From positions 3,062 to 37,446 of the forward strand of contig JACVXW010000007.1 of NCBI GenBank assembly GCA_015661135.1: a stretch of 34,385 nt of DNA. Reading direction: 5' to 3'. The stretch's first letter is position 1; every line of letters begins with the position of its first letter. The stretch comes from Chloroflexota bacterium (GTDB taxonomy: Bacteria; Chloroflexota; Limnocylindria; Limnocylindrales; CSP1-4). This document shows positions 25,723 through 34,385 of this stretch, in pieces. The notes beneath the pieces were generated by a model. That model saw only the letters and a list, made by a program, of their open reading frames with translations. It was not told the DNA's origin and did no database searches. A program made the translations under genes and the position numbers.

Positions 25723-26986
25723 TCAGGCCGCGATCGGCCAGGCCGCCGGGGCGGAGGAGCCGCCGGTGAGGAACTCGATCGCGCGATCCAGGACCGGGTC
25801 AACTCCGGCCGGCGTGTCGGCGGGTACCTCGACGACGATGTCCGGCACGATGCCCACCTTGTGGATCCAGCGCTTGTCGGGCGTGAGCCACTTGAAGACC
25901 GTCAGCCTGACCCCGCCGGAATCGTTGACGAGATCGATCCACTGCTGGACCGTGCCCTTGCCGTAGGTCGTCTCGCCGATCAGGGTTGCCCGGCCCGTGT
26001 CCTGGAGGGCGCCGGCCACGATCTCGCTGGCCGAGGCGCTGCCGCGGTCGACGAGGAGGACGACCTCGATGGCGGCGTCCGTGGCGATGCCCTTGCCCGT
26101 CGCGTTGGTGGGGGTCTGGGTTCCCTTCGCATCCTCCTCCCAGAAGACCGGTCCCTCCTTCACGAACGTGCTGGCGACCGTCCGGGCGGCCGTCACGAAG
26201 CCGCCGGGGTTGCCGCGGACATCGATGATGAGGCTGGTCTGACCGCTGTCGAGCGCGGCCTGGACTGCCTCTACGAACCGTTCCGCCCCGTTCTCCGAGA
26301 AGCCGGTGAGCCGGACATAACCGATCGACCCGTTCGCATAGTCATCGGTGATGACTTCCCGCTGGTGGATCACGTCGCGTACGATCGAGACCTCGAACGG
26401 AGCCGCGCCCTCGCGGTCGATCGTGATGAGGACGGTGGTGCCCTTCTTGCCGCGGATCTTGTCGCGTGCCTCGTCCGGCGAGAGTCCATCCAGCGTGGAG
26501 CCGTCGACCTCGGCGATGATGTCGCCCGGCCTGAGGCCGGCCTTCTCGGCTGGGGATCCCTCGAGCGGGGCCACGATGACGAGTCGGCAATCCGGCCCGA
26601 ATGTCGTGCAGTCGACGGTCTTTCGCGCGGCATCCACCGTCCCGATCTCGGCCCCGATTCCCTCGAACTCGCCCGAGATGTCCTGGAGCGTGGAGCGGAA
26701 CTCCTCGGACGTCAGGTAGGTGGAGTAGGGGTCGCCGATCGCCTCGACCATGCCACGGATGGCACCTTCGATCACGGCCTTGCGATCGATCGGGCCGAGG
26801 GCGAACTGATCCCTGATCGCGTGATAGGCGTCCCAGAAGGGCTGGAACGCTTCTTCCTCGCTACCTGGGGGTGGCAGCGGCCGGGATGGGGGCGGATCCC
26901 GGGATCAGGCCGGTCGGCCCAGGGCCGGCGGGATTGCCGGACTCGCCGGGCGGGTCGGCGGGTCGGTCGCGGTCGTCGGGGAACAT
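25723..26986 (-). pseudogene. S41 family C-terminal processing peptidase, apparent frameshift near N-terminus
   Basis: PDZ and S41 core (RLVIVAPLEGSPAEKAGLRPGDIIAEVDG, SLIIDVRGNPGGFVTAA, LLVDRGSASASEIVAGALQD, IGETTYGKGTVQ). Conserved AFQPFWDAYHAIRDQF segment has no canonical start in its frame; losing one base of a C5 tract (26867-26871) joins it to an ATG at 26986. Confidence 0.7.
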
Positions 26987-27117
26987 TGCGGCGTGGCCCT
27001 CATGGAAAGCGTGCGAGCCTGGAGGCGGGGTTTCGGCGGCGTCGCGTGCGGCGGCAAGCCTACACGCGTGCCGCCGATCCTACGTCCGGGGAGAGCGCGG
27101 CGGCTGCCCCGGCGAGG

Positions 27118-28002
27118 CTAGCGGATCAAGTACGTCCGAACGGACAACCACGCGCCGAGCACGCCCAGCCCGATGCCGGAGCCCAGGACCAGGACGCTGA
27201 CCTCGCGAGCAATCGCGCCGACCCGGATCGGGAGGACGCGGAAGAACTCGAACATGAAGCCGCCCATCGGTTCCGCGAGGGCCGCCACGATCGCCAGCGT
27301 GAGCGTTGCCCCGAGCAGGCCGACGAGCGCGCCCTCGAAGATGAACGGCCAGCGGATGAAGGCATCGGACGCACCCACGAGGCGCATCACCTCGATCTCA
27401 TCCGCCCGGCTCACGACCGCGAGACGGATCGTATTGACGATGATGAACAGCACGATCAGGCCGATCAGCCCGAGGATGCCCAGGCCTGCCGTCCGAAGGA
27501 ACCCTGTCACGGTCGTGACGCGCTGCGCGAGGTCGGTGAGGTTCTTCACCTGGTCCACCACGGGATCCGCCCGCAGTTGCTCCATGACCGCCCCGAAGTC
27601 GGCTGGATCGCGAAGCTTGACCTCGAGGCTGGCCTGGAGCGGATTGGCGTCGAGATAGCGGGTAAGGTCTTCCTCACCCTGGGCGGCGCGGGACTCACGG
27701 AAGCGGCGCAGGGCCTCCTCCTTCGAGACGAACTGGACCGCCCGTACCTCCGGCAGCGCCTCGATCCTGGCCTGGAGCACGGCGACATCCACGTCTGCAG
27801 CGGTCGCCCGGAGGTCTGCCACGACCTCGACCTTCTGTTCAACGAACGCAAGCCCGGCGAGCAGGCCGTTCTGGAGGATGAAGAAGCCGGCGAGGAGGAG
27901 GAGCATGAGGGTCATCGTCACCGTCGCCGCGAGGCTGATCGCGGCGTTGCGCCAGAAACCCTGCCAGGCCCGCGACAGGCTGAACCCGAGGAACCCGATC
28001 AC
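27118..28002 (-). CDS. ftsX: Cell division protein FtsX
   Basis: FSLSRAWQGFWRNAAISLAATVTMTLMLLLLAGFFIL...IVNTIRLAVVSRADEIEVMRLVGASDAFIRWPFIFEGALVGLLGA. Confidence 0.96.
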   Translation of the reverse strand: MIGFLGFSLSRAWQGFWRNAAISLAATVTMTLMLLLLAGFFILQNGLLAGLAFVEQKVEVVADLRATAADVDVAVLQARIEALPEVRAVQFVSKEEALRRFRESRAAQGEEDLTRYLDANPLQASLEVKLRDPADFGAVMEQLRADPVVDQVKNLTDLAQRVTTVTGFLRTAGLGILGLIGLIVLFIIVNTIRLAVVSRADEIEVMRLVGASDAFIRWPFIFEGALVGLLGATLTLAIVAALAEPMGGFMFEFFRVLPIRVGAIAREVSVLVLGSGIGLGVLGAWLSVRTYLIR

Positions 28003-28038
28003 CGGGCACCGCCGCCGTGCCGGGTGCCGCCGCCGGAC

Positions 28039-28852
28039 TCAGCCACGCCGGTGATACCCGCCGCCCACTTCGTCGCGGATGACGCGGCCGTCTTCCATGG
28101 CGACCACCCGCTTCCGGAGCGCCGTGACGATGTCGGCATCGTGGGTCGCCATGAGGACGGTGACGCCGAGCTCATTGATGCGGAGCAGGAGCTGGATGAT
28201 CTCCCAGCTGATGAGCGGATCCAGGTTGCCGGTCGGCTCGTCCGCGATCACGAGCCGTGGATCGTGGACCAGGGCGCGGGCAATCGCGGTCCGCTGCTGC
28301 TCGCCGCCCGACAGCTGCCGGGGATCGGTCCACGGCCGGCCCGATCTTGCGGCGTGGCGTGCCGGTCACCTGGAGAGCGAAGGCGACGTTCTCGCGGACC
28401 GTCTTGGTCGGGAGGAGCTTGAAGTCCTGGAAGACCGTCCCGATCTTGCGCCGGATCCGGGGCACGAACCGACGCGGCAGCCGGGCCAGGTCCTGGCCGT
28501 CCAGGATGACCTCGCCCTGGGTGGGCGTCTCGTCGCGGATGAGCAGCCGCATCAGGGTGGACTTGCCCGCCCCACTCGGGCCGACCAGGAAGACGAAGTC
28601 GCCCTCGGGCACGATGAGATCCACGTCGCGCAGCGCCTCGCGACCATTCGGGTAGCGCTTCGTCACGTCGTTGAGGACGAGGATCGGGCGCCGGCCAGCC
28701 CCGGCGGTGCCGTTCGCGATTGCCGCGGCCGCCGCTTCGCGGCTCGGACCCTCGTCGGTGTCGTACGGGTCGGGATCGGAACGGTCGTCGAGACCGGCCG
28801 GGCGCGCTCGTCCGGTGTCGATTCGGCCCACTCGGGTCCGGGGAGGTGCCAT
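28039..28852 (-). pseudogene. ftsE: Cell division ATP-binding protein FtsE, reading frame interrupted
   Basis: N-part ILVLNDVTKRYPNGREALRDVDLIVPEGDFVFLVGPSGAGKSTLMRLL...[14 protein letters not shown] in one frame; C-part [35 protein letters not shown]...[13 protein letters not shown] in another; linking helix missing. Confidence 0.8.
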
Positions 28853-29004
28853 CGTCAGGTTCGGCTCCGCGATTGCGTGCGCCATCGGCGGGGATGCCTG
28901 GCGGCGCGTCGGCGCGGGACTCCGGGCACGGGCACGGTGGGTGGAGCCACGTCGAGCGGAGGCTACCACCGGCTTCGACGCCCCGGCAAACACGGGGCCG
29001 GGCG

Positions 29005-29914
29005 TCAGGGCAACCCCGGCGAAAACGGCAGGTAGCGGCCGAAGTCGGCAAACGGCCGGTTCCAGCAGAGCAGGACCGGGAAGCCGTCCATCCGCAGCCC
29101 GGCCCGAAGCGCCGCGGGGAGTGACGGCGTCCAGGAGGTGGGCCACGATCGGCGCCACGAGCCCCGCGTCTCGTGTCGCGACTGGGCCGATCCGCCCGAG
29201 CTCCGACCCGTAGCCGTAGCCGAGCATCTCGCCGCCCCCGTCGCGGTAGGCGAACCCGACCCGACCCTGACCGCGGATGAAGTCGTGATCCTGCGGGTGG
29301 GCGTATCCGAGTACCGACCCGTCCAGGGCCGCCAGTTCCGTCTCCAGGAGCCGATCGCGTTCGATGGGCGCGGTCGCGTCGAGCCGGACCGGGTGGATCC
29401 CGGTTGGCAGCGCTCGCAGCGCCTCGGGCCGCGTTGGCCGGCCAACGAGGTTGAACATCGGCAGGCGCGGCACCATGCCCATCGACGCGTACAGGCCGTT
29501 CGAGATCGGTTGGGCGGCATCCGTGACCGTAGCCATGACCGCGTCGTCGACCGGGTCCGGCCGAATGCGCTCGACCAGGCCCCGGCCCACCCCGCTCGCC
29601 TGGGCCTCGGGTCGAACGAAGAGGTTGGACAGGAACCAGACGGGGCCGCGGCGGATGGCCGAGGTGAACCCGACGATCTCCTCCGCGTCGCCCGGCGCGT
29701 CCTCGCCTGACCTCCGTGTCGCGACCCAGAAGCGGGCGGGGTCTGTCGCCAGCATGTGCGCGTGCATGGCGCGCAGGGCGGGGTTGTCGGCCGGGATCTC
29801 GTACTGGCCCAGCGGCACGAGATAGCCGTTGAGGCTTTCCCGGAAGATCGTCTCGCAGGTCGCGAGGTCCGCCTCGGTCGCCCGGCGGTAGCCGATCTCG
29901 CCGGCAGCAGTCAC
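29005..29914 (-). pseudogene. GNAT-like acetyltransferase, C-terminal frame break
   Basis: RRATEADLATCETIFRESLNGY...VGFTSAIRRGPVWFLSNLFVRPEAQASGVGRGLVERI...; after DAVTPRGA the plausible ending RAGLRMDGFPVLLCWNRPFADFGRYLPFSPGLP* lies in another frame. Confidence 0.65.
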
Positions 29915-30950
29915 TCGGCCTCGCTGCCCGCGGGCGGGCGACCCGTCGCGAGGCGCTCCAGCTCGGCCTGCATGAAGACGTCGAGTTCGCCATCGAGCAC
30001 GGCGCCGGTGTTGGACGTCTCGTACCCGCTCCGGAGATCCTTGACCATCTGGTAGGGATGCAGGACGTAGCTTCGAATCTGGTTGCCCCAGCCGGCCTCG
30101 ACGTGCTCGCCCTTGAGCTTGCGGAGGGCCGCCTCCTTCTCCTCCAGCGCCCGTTCCAGGAGCCGGGCCTTGAGGACCTTGATCGCCAGCTCCTTGTTCT
30201 GGGTCTGGCTCCGTTCGTTCTGGCTCTGGGCCACGATCCCGGTCGGCAGGTGGGTCAGGCGGACGGCCGAGTCGGTCTTGTTGACATGCTGCCCGCCGGC
30301 GCCCTGGGACCGGAAGGTGTCCACCCTGATCACGTCCCAGTCCAGTTCGATCTCGACGTCGTCCTCTGCCTCGGGCAGGACCTCAACGAGCGCAAAGGTG
30401 GTCTGGCGGCGCTTCTGGGCGTCATACGGGCTGATCCGGACGAGGCGATGGACCCCGCGCTCGGCGCGCAGCCAGCCGTAGGCCCGGCGCCCGTTCACGG
30501 CCACGGTGACGCTCTTGAGGCCGGCCTGTTCGCCCGCCTGCTCGTCGAGGACCTCGGTCCGGAACCGATGTCGCTCGGCCCAGCGGAGGTACATCCGAAG
30601 CAGCATTTCCGCCCAGTCGGTGGCCTCGGTCCCGCCGGCGCCGGCACTCACGGTCACGAGTGCCGCCCGCTCGTCGTATTCGCCCGAGAACAGGAGCGCA
30701 GTTCGTTCCGTCGAGAAATCGCGCGACAGCGCCGCCGCCTCCGTCTCCAGCTCGGCGATCAGCTCGGAGTCGTCCGACTCGCCGATGAGCTGGACCATCG
30801 TTTCGAGGTTTTCGGTCCGGGCGAGGAGCGAGCCCCACAGGTCGATCTCGGTGCGCAGACCGTCCGCCTCGCGGAGGATGCGCTGGGCGCTCCGCTGGTC
30901 ATCCCAGAAACTCGCCTCCTGGGTCAGCGCGTCGAGTTCGGCGACTCGTG
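29911..30950 (-). CDS. prfB: Peptide chain release factor 2, 5' reading frame disrupted
   Basis: SAGAGGTEATDWAEMLLRMYLRWAERHRFRTEVL, RVDTFRSQGAGGQHVNKTDSAVRLTHLPTGIVAQSQNERSQTQNK; RVAELDALTQEASFWDDQRSAQRIL extends upstream of the listed start without a canonical start codon. Confidence 0.88.
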
Positions 30951-31151
30951 GAGCAGGATCGGACGGAGCTCGATGAGTCGGAGGGCCGACTTGCTCCGGG
31001 CGACGACGGGGTTCACGCAGGGGCAGTAGCCGTTATGGGGGCAGACACCGCAGTTGCCATCGCAGTCGAGGGCGGCGGCGTAGCTGCAGTTCCGACAGTC
31101 TCGCTCACAGGCGATCAGGTCAACGAAGCTTGCTTCCTCGGCCTGCTTCAC
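30924..31151 (-). CDS. Cysteine-rich ORF overlapping prfB 5' end
   Basis: VKQAEEASFVDLIACERDCRNCSYAAALDCDGNCGVCPHNGYCPCVNPVVARSKSALRLIELRPILLHESPNSTR*; GTG preceded by AGAGAGG. Confidence 0.5.
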   Translation of the reverse strand: MKQAEEASFVDLIACERDCRNCSYAAALDCDGNCGVCPHNGYCPCVNPVVARSKSALRLIELRPILLHESPNSTR

Positions 31152-31245
31152 GGATCCCTCTCTCAACACACCTTGGGCACGGCGGGTGGGCGCGGGGGCT
31201 GCCGATGGGACGAGCGCGTCCCGGAACTATCGGGAAGTTGCCCGG

Positions 31246-31274
31246 AGTATAGGCGGGGACCTGCGGATCGCCAA
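31246..31274 (-). promoter_or_regulatory. Putative promoter for the Cys-rich ORF/prfB unit
   Basis: Minus strand TTGGCG - 17 bp - TATACT. Confidence 0.5.
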
Positions 31275-31321
31275 GGGGGTGAATGCGATTTCGCGCGAAT
31301 TCCGTGCCAGAATCATGCTGC

Positions 31322-31822
31322 TCAAGGGAGTTGGGCGCCGAATTCCTCCGTGAAGACATGGCCGGCACCCAGGAAGTACACGGCCAACGCCGCGGCCTCG
31401 TGGAGAATCGCCCCGATTCGGCTGTCGCGACCACCCTCGGTCGGGCTCGTTCGCGTCGGGGACCCCCACGCCTGAACACCTTCGTCCGTGGCAATCCGGA
31501 GGACTCGCAGCATGTGGCTGGGGTCACTCACGAAAACGGCGCTCGTGAGCCCGCGGGCCGTCATCATGCCGGCAACGCTCTCGATCGACTCCAGCGTCGT
31601 CCGTCCGCGATCCTCGGCGAGGATGGCCTCGGCGGGCACGCCATGGTCGATCGCCCATGCGCGCGCTGCGGCTGCCTCGGTCGTCCGATCGCCGGTTGCC
31701 TTGCCGCCGGTCACCACCAGGAGGGGTGCGATCCCCGCCTGATACAGGGCCACGGCGTGTTCCAGCCGCGCCTCGAGCACGGGCGACGGCCGGCCGTCGT
31801 ACTGGGCAGCTCCGAGGATCAC
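31322..31822 (-). CDS. YdcF/DUF218-like protein, N-terminus incomplete
   Basis: IVILGAAQYDGRPSPVLEARLEHAVALYQAGIAPLLVVTGGKATGDRTTEAAAARAWAIDHGVP...; homologous-looking residues (ADA) continue upstream of the only start (GTG 31822). Confidence 0.75.
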   Translation of the reverse strand: MILGAAQYDGRPSPVLEARLEHAVALYQAGIAPLLVVTGGKATGDRTTEAAAARAWAIDHGVPAEAILAEDRGRTTLESIESVAGMMTARGLTSAVFVSDPSHMLRVLRIATDEGVQAWGSPTRTSPTEGGRDSRIGAILHEAAALAVYFLGAGHVFTEEFGAQLP

Positions 31823-31927
31823 GATCGCGTCGGCGGGCCGGGCCTCGTCCCTCCCCGCCTGGTCCAGGATCCGGTTGGCGTCGGCGAGGCGAGGTCCCCG
31901 GCGCCGAGCTTCAGCGCCGCCGGCGGA

Positions 31928-34385
31928 TCAGGAGCCGTGGCACTTCTTGTACTTCTTGCCCGATCCGCACCAGCAGGCGTCGTTGCGGCCGATCTTCTCG
32001 CCCGTCGGCGTGTGGCCGGGTCTCGCCTGGGCCCCACCCAGACCGGGCAGACCGGCCCCGCCGCCCGAGGCCGCGATGCCCCCGCCCGACACGCCGCCGC
32101 GCAGCACGGCCCCACCCGCCACACCGACGCTCGGCCCCACCCCGCCGCCGGCCGTGACCGCCGGCCTCGCCTGTTGGCCCGGCCCGGCGAGCGGGAAGAC
32201 GCCTGCGGGGGGTGCTGCGGGCGAGGGTGCCCGCGTCAGCGTCACCCGGAAGATCGTGCTGGCAACCTGGTGGCGGATGAACCCGCCCAGTTCCTCGTAC
32301 AGCCGGAAGGCCTCCTTCCGGAACTCGTTCAACGGGTCCTGCTGCGCATAACCTCGCAGGCCGATGCCACGGCGCAACTCGTCCAGCTCGGTGAGGTGCT
32401 CCACCCACAGCGAATCGACCGTTCGGAGGAGGACGAAGCGCTCGATCAGGATCCACTCGGGCCCGATCTCGTCTTCCTTGGCGTCGAGCTTGGCGCCCGC
32501 CACCTCCTTGAGATGCACGCCGATCGCATCGGGGGTCCGCAGGTCCCAGAGCTCGTCCTCGTTCACGTCTTCGGCCGTGAAGCCAATCCGCCGGAGGGCC
32601 TCCACGAGGCCGTCCATCGTCCCGGTCTCGGGCCCGCCGCTGCCGGCGTGGGTATCGACGAGGACGTCGATCTCCTCGCCCAGGAAAGCCCGGACCGTCT
32701 CGGTCAGGTCCTCGTTGCGGAGGACCTTGTCGCGCTCGGCGTAGATCGTCTCGCGTTGCAGGTTGATGACGTCGTCGAACTCGACGACGCGCTTGCGGAT
32801 ATCGAAGTTGAAGCCCTCGACCCGGGTCTGGGCGCTCTCGATGGTCTTGCCCACGATGCCGGACTCGATGTAGGTGTCATCGTCCAGGCCAAGGCGCTCC
32901 ATGAGGCCGGTGACGCGCTCGGACGCGAAGCGCTTCATGAGGTCGTCGTCGAGCGAGAGGTAGAACCGGGACGAGCCCGGATCGCCCTGGCGGCCGGACC
33001 GGCCGCGGAGCTGGTTGTCGATCCGCCGGCTGTCGTGGCGCTCCGTGCCCACGATGTGGAGCCCGCCGGCCGCGACCACCCGCTCATGGTCCTCGTCGCA
33101 GATCGTCCTGGCCTCGGCGAGCGCCTCGTCGTAGGTCGCCTTGTCCACCTCGGCCGGGTTGAGTCCGCGCCGATGGAGGATTTCGGAGGCCAGCCCGGCG
33201 GGATTTCCGCCCAGCTGGATGTCCGTGCCGCGACCGGCCATGTTCGTCGCGATCGTCACGGCGCCGGTCTTTCCGGCCTGGGCCACGATCTGCGATTCCT
33301 TCTCGTGGAACTTGGCATTGAGGACTTCATGTTTCACGCCGCGCCGCTTGAGGAGCTCGCCCAGGATCTCGGACTTCTCGACCGAGACCGTGCCAACGAG
33401 GACCGGCCTCCCGACCTCCTGCATCGCGACGATCTCCTCGATCACCGCGTTGAACTTGGCGTTCTCGTTTCGGTAGACCAGGTCGGTCTCGTCCTCTCGG
33501 ATCATCGGCCGGTTGGTCGGGATGGCGACGACCTCCAGCTTGTAGATCTTCGAGAACTCCTCGGCCTCCGTCATCGCGGTGCCGGTCATGCCGGCGAGCT
33601 TGTCGTACAGCCGGAAGTAGTTCTGGAAGGTGATCGTGGCGAGCGTCACCGACTCGCGCTGGACCCGCAGCCCTTCCTTGGCCTCGACGGCCTGGTGGAG
33701 CCCCTCGCTCCAGCGACGCCCCGGCATCTGGCGACCGGTGAATTCGTCGACGATGACGATCTCGCCGTCCTTGACGATGTAGTCCCGGTCTCGCTTGTAG
33801 AGGGCGTGCGCGCGGAGCGCCTGCTCGAAGTGCCGGGCGAGCCGCGGGTCCGCGTCGTAGAGGTTTTCGACGCCGAGGAGCTTCTCCATCTTGTCGACGC
33901 CCTCCTCGGTCGGCGAGACCGCGCGATCCTTGAGGTCAATGAAGTAGTCGCCGCCCTCCTCCTCGCCCTCGGGGCGCTCGGAGAGCCGCGGCACGAGGCG
34001 GGCGAACTGGAAGTAGAGGTCCGCCGATTCCTCGGCCTGGCCGCTGATGATGAGCGGCGTCCGGGCCTCGTCGATGAGGATGTTGTCCACCTCGTCCACG
34101 ATCCCGAAGAACCGCTCGCGCTGGACCCGCAGGTCCAGCTCCGTGACCATGTTGTCGCGGAGGTAGTCGAACCCGAACTCGTTGTTCGTGCCGTAGGTGA
34201 TGTCGGCGGCATAAGCCTCGCGCCGGCTGACCGGCTTCAGGTTGATGAGCCGCTCGTCGTTCGTCGGGTACCCGGGCTCGAACACGAACGAGGTGTCGTG
34301 GGTGATCATCCCGACGCTCAGGCCCAGGAAGTGGAAGACCGGGCCCATCCACTGCGGGTCGCGTCGGGCGAGGTAGTCGTTGACC
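31928..34385 (-). CDS. secA: Preprotein translocase subunit SecA (N-terminus off the right edge)
   Basis: VNDYLARRDPQWMGPVFHFLGLSVGMI, NEFGFDYLRDNM, DEVDNILIDEARTPLIISG, GRGTDIQLGG, QLRGRSGRQGDPGSSRFYLSLDDDLM, C-terminal SEC-C NDACWCGSGKKYKKCHG. Confidence 0.98.
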   Translation of the reverse strand, partial: VNDYLARRDPQWMGPVFHFLGLSVGMITHDTSFVFEPGYPTNDERLINLKPVSRREAYAADITYGTNNEFGFDYLRDNMVTELDLRVQRERFFGIVDEVDNILIDEARTPLIISGQAEESADLYFQFARLVPRLSERPEGEEEGGDYFIDLKDRAVSPTEEGVDKMEKLLGVENLYDADPRLARHFEQALRAHALYKRDRDYIVKDGEIVIVDEFTGRQMPGRRWSEGLHQAVEAKEGLRVQRESVTLATITFQNYFRLYDKLAGMTGTAMTEAEEFSKIYKLEVVAIPTNRPMIREDETDLVYRNENAKFNAVIEEIVAMQEVGRPVLVGTVSVEKSEILGELLKRRGVKHEVLNAKFHEKESQIVAQAGKTGAVTIATNMAGRGTDIQLGGNPAGLASEILHRRGLNPAEVDKATYDEALAEARTICDEDHERVVAAGGLHIVGTERHDSRRIDNQLRGRSGRQGDPGSSRFYLSLDDDLMKRFASERVTGLMERLGLDDDTYIESGIVGKTIESAQTRVEGFNFDIRKRVVEFDDVINLQRETIYAERDKVLRNEDLTETVRAFLGEEIDVLVDTHAGSGGPETGTMDGLVEALRRIGFTAEDVNEDELWDLRTPDAIGVHLKEVAGAKLDAKEDEIGPEWILIERFVLLRTVDSLWVEHLTELDELRRGIGLRGYAQQDPLNEFRKEAFRLYEELGGFIRHQVASTIFRVTLTRAPSPAAPPAGVFPLAGPGQQARPAVTAGGGVGPSVGVAGGAVLRGGVSGGGIAASGGGAGLPGLGGAQARPGHTPTGEKIGRNDACWCGSGKKYKKCHGS

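Noticed and set aside
25702-28422. 906-aa plus-strand ORF
   Set aside because: Antisense to S41, ftsX and ftsE; D/E/R/G-rich composition typical of shadow ORFs in high-GC DNA.
28172-29914. 580-aa apparent GNAT-FtsE fusion
   Set aside because: Read-through created by frame breaks; natural GNAT ending and FtsE C-terminal half lie in other frames.
26880-31930. Shared GATCC motif near several lesion points
   Set aside because: GATC is frequent throughout this sequence; the coincidence is not convincing without statistics.
1-34385. CRISPR array, prophage or transposon
   Set aside because: No spaced direct repeats, integrase/transposase motifs, or terminal repeats recognised; tandem repeats found are all in-frame coding repeats.

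Overview
High-GC bacterial chromosome segment, gene content suggestive of Chloroflexota-like lineages (inference only). No rRNA, CRISPR or transposase was recognised. Left to right: (i) surface glycosylation genes (GT membrane proteins, DUF2723, GT2); (ii) a minus-strand block of BFN/DUF151, rhomboid, PP2C-like/beta-propeller protein, DciA/DUF721, recF, dnaN and dnaA, divergent from (iii) rpmH-rnpA-yidD-yidC-jag, a classic replication-origin neighbourhood; (iv) VanW, Fur-type regulator, EamA transporter, methyltransferase; (v) tmRNA (ssrA, minus strand); (vi) a two-gene urease-like operon (fused gamma/beta plus alpha) with no accessory genes in the window; (vii) smpB behind a structured leader; (viii) S41 protease, ftsX, ftsE, GNAT, prfB, YdcF-like, secA (partial). 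The strongest observations are: the orphan urease-like operon with a changed active-site flap and a shortened substrate loop; the smpB leader, with a tiny ORF whose Shine-Dalgarno and AUG lie in a 14-bp stem, followed by a 13-bp hairpin with a GAAA loop; a near-leaderless small ORF coupled to rpmH by ATGA overlap; a perfect 10-bp-arm palindrome between the divergent dnaA and rpmH promoters; and a cluster of apparent frame or start lesions in S41, ftsE, GNAT, prfB and ydcF (26.8-31.9 kb), which are either sequence/assembly errors or real decay or recoding. All calls come from reading the sequence; no database search was run.
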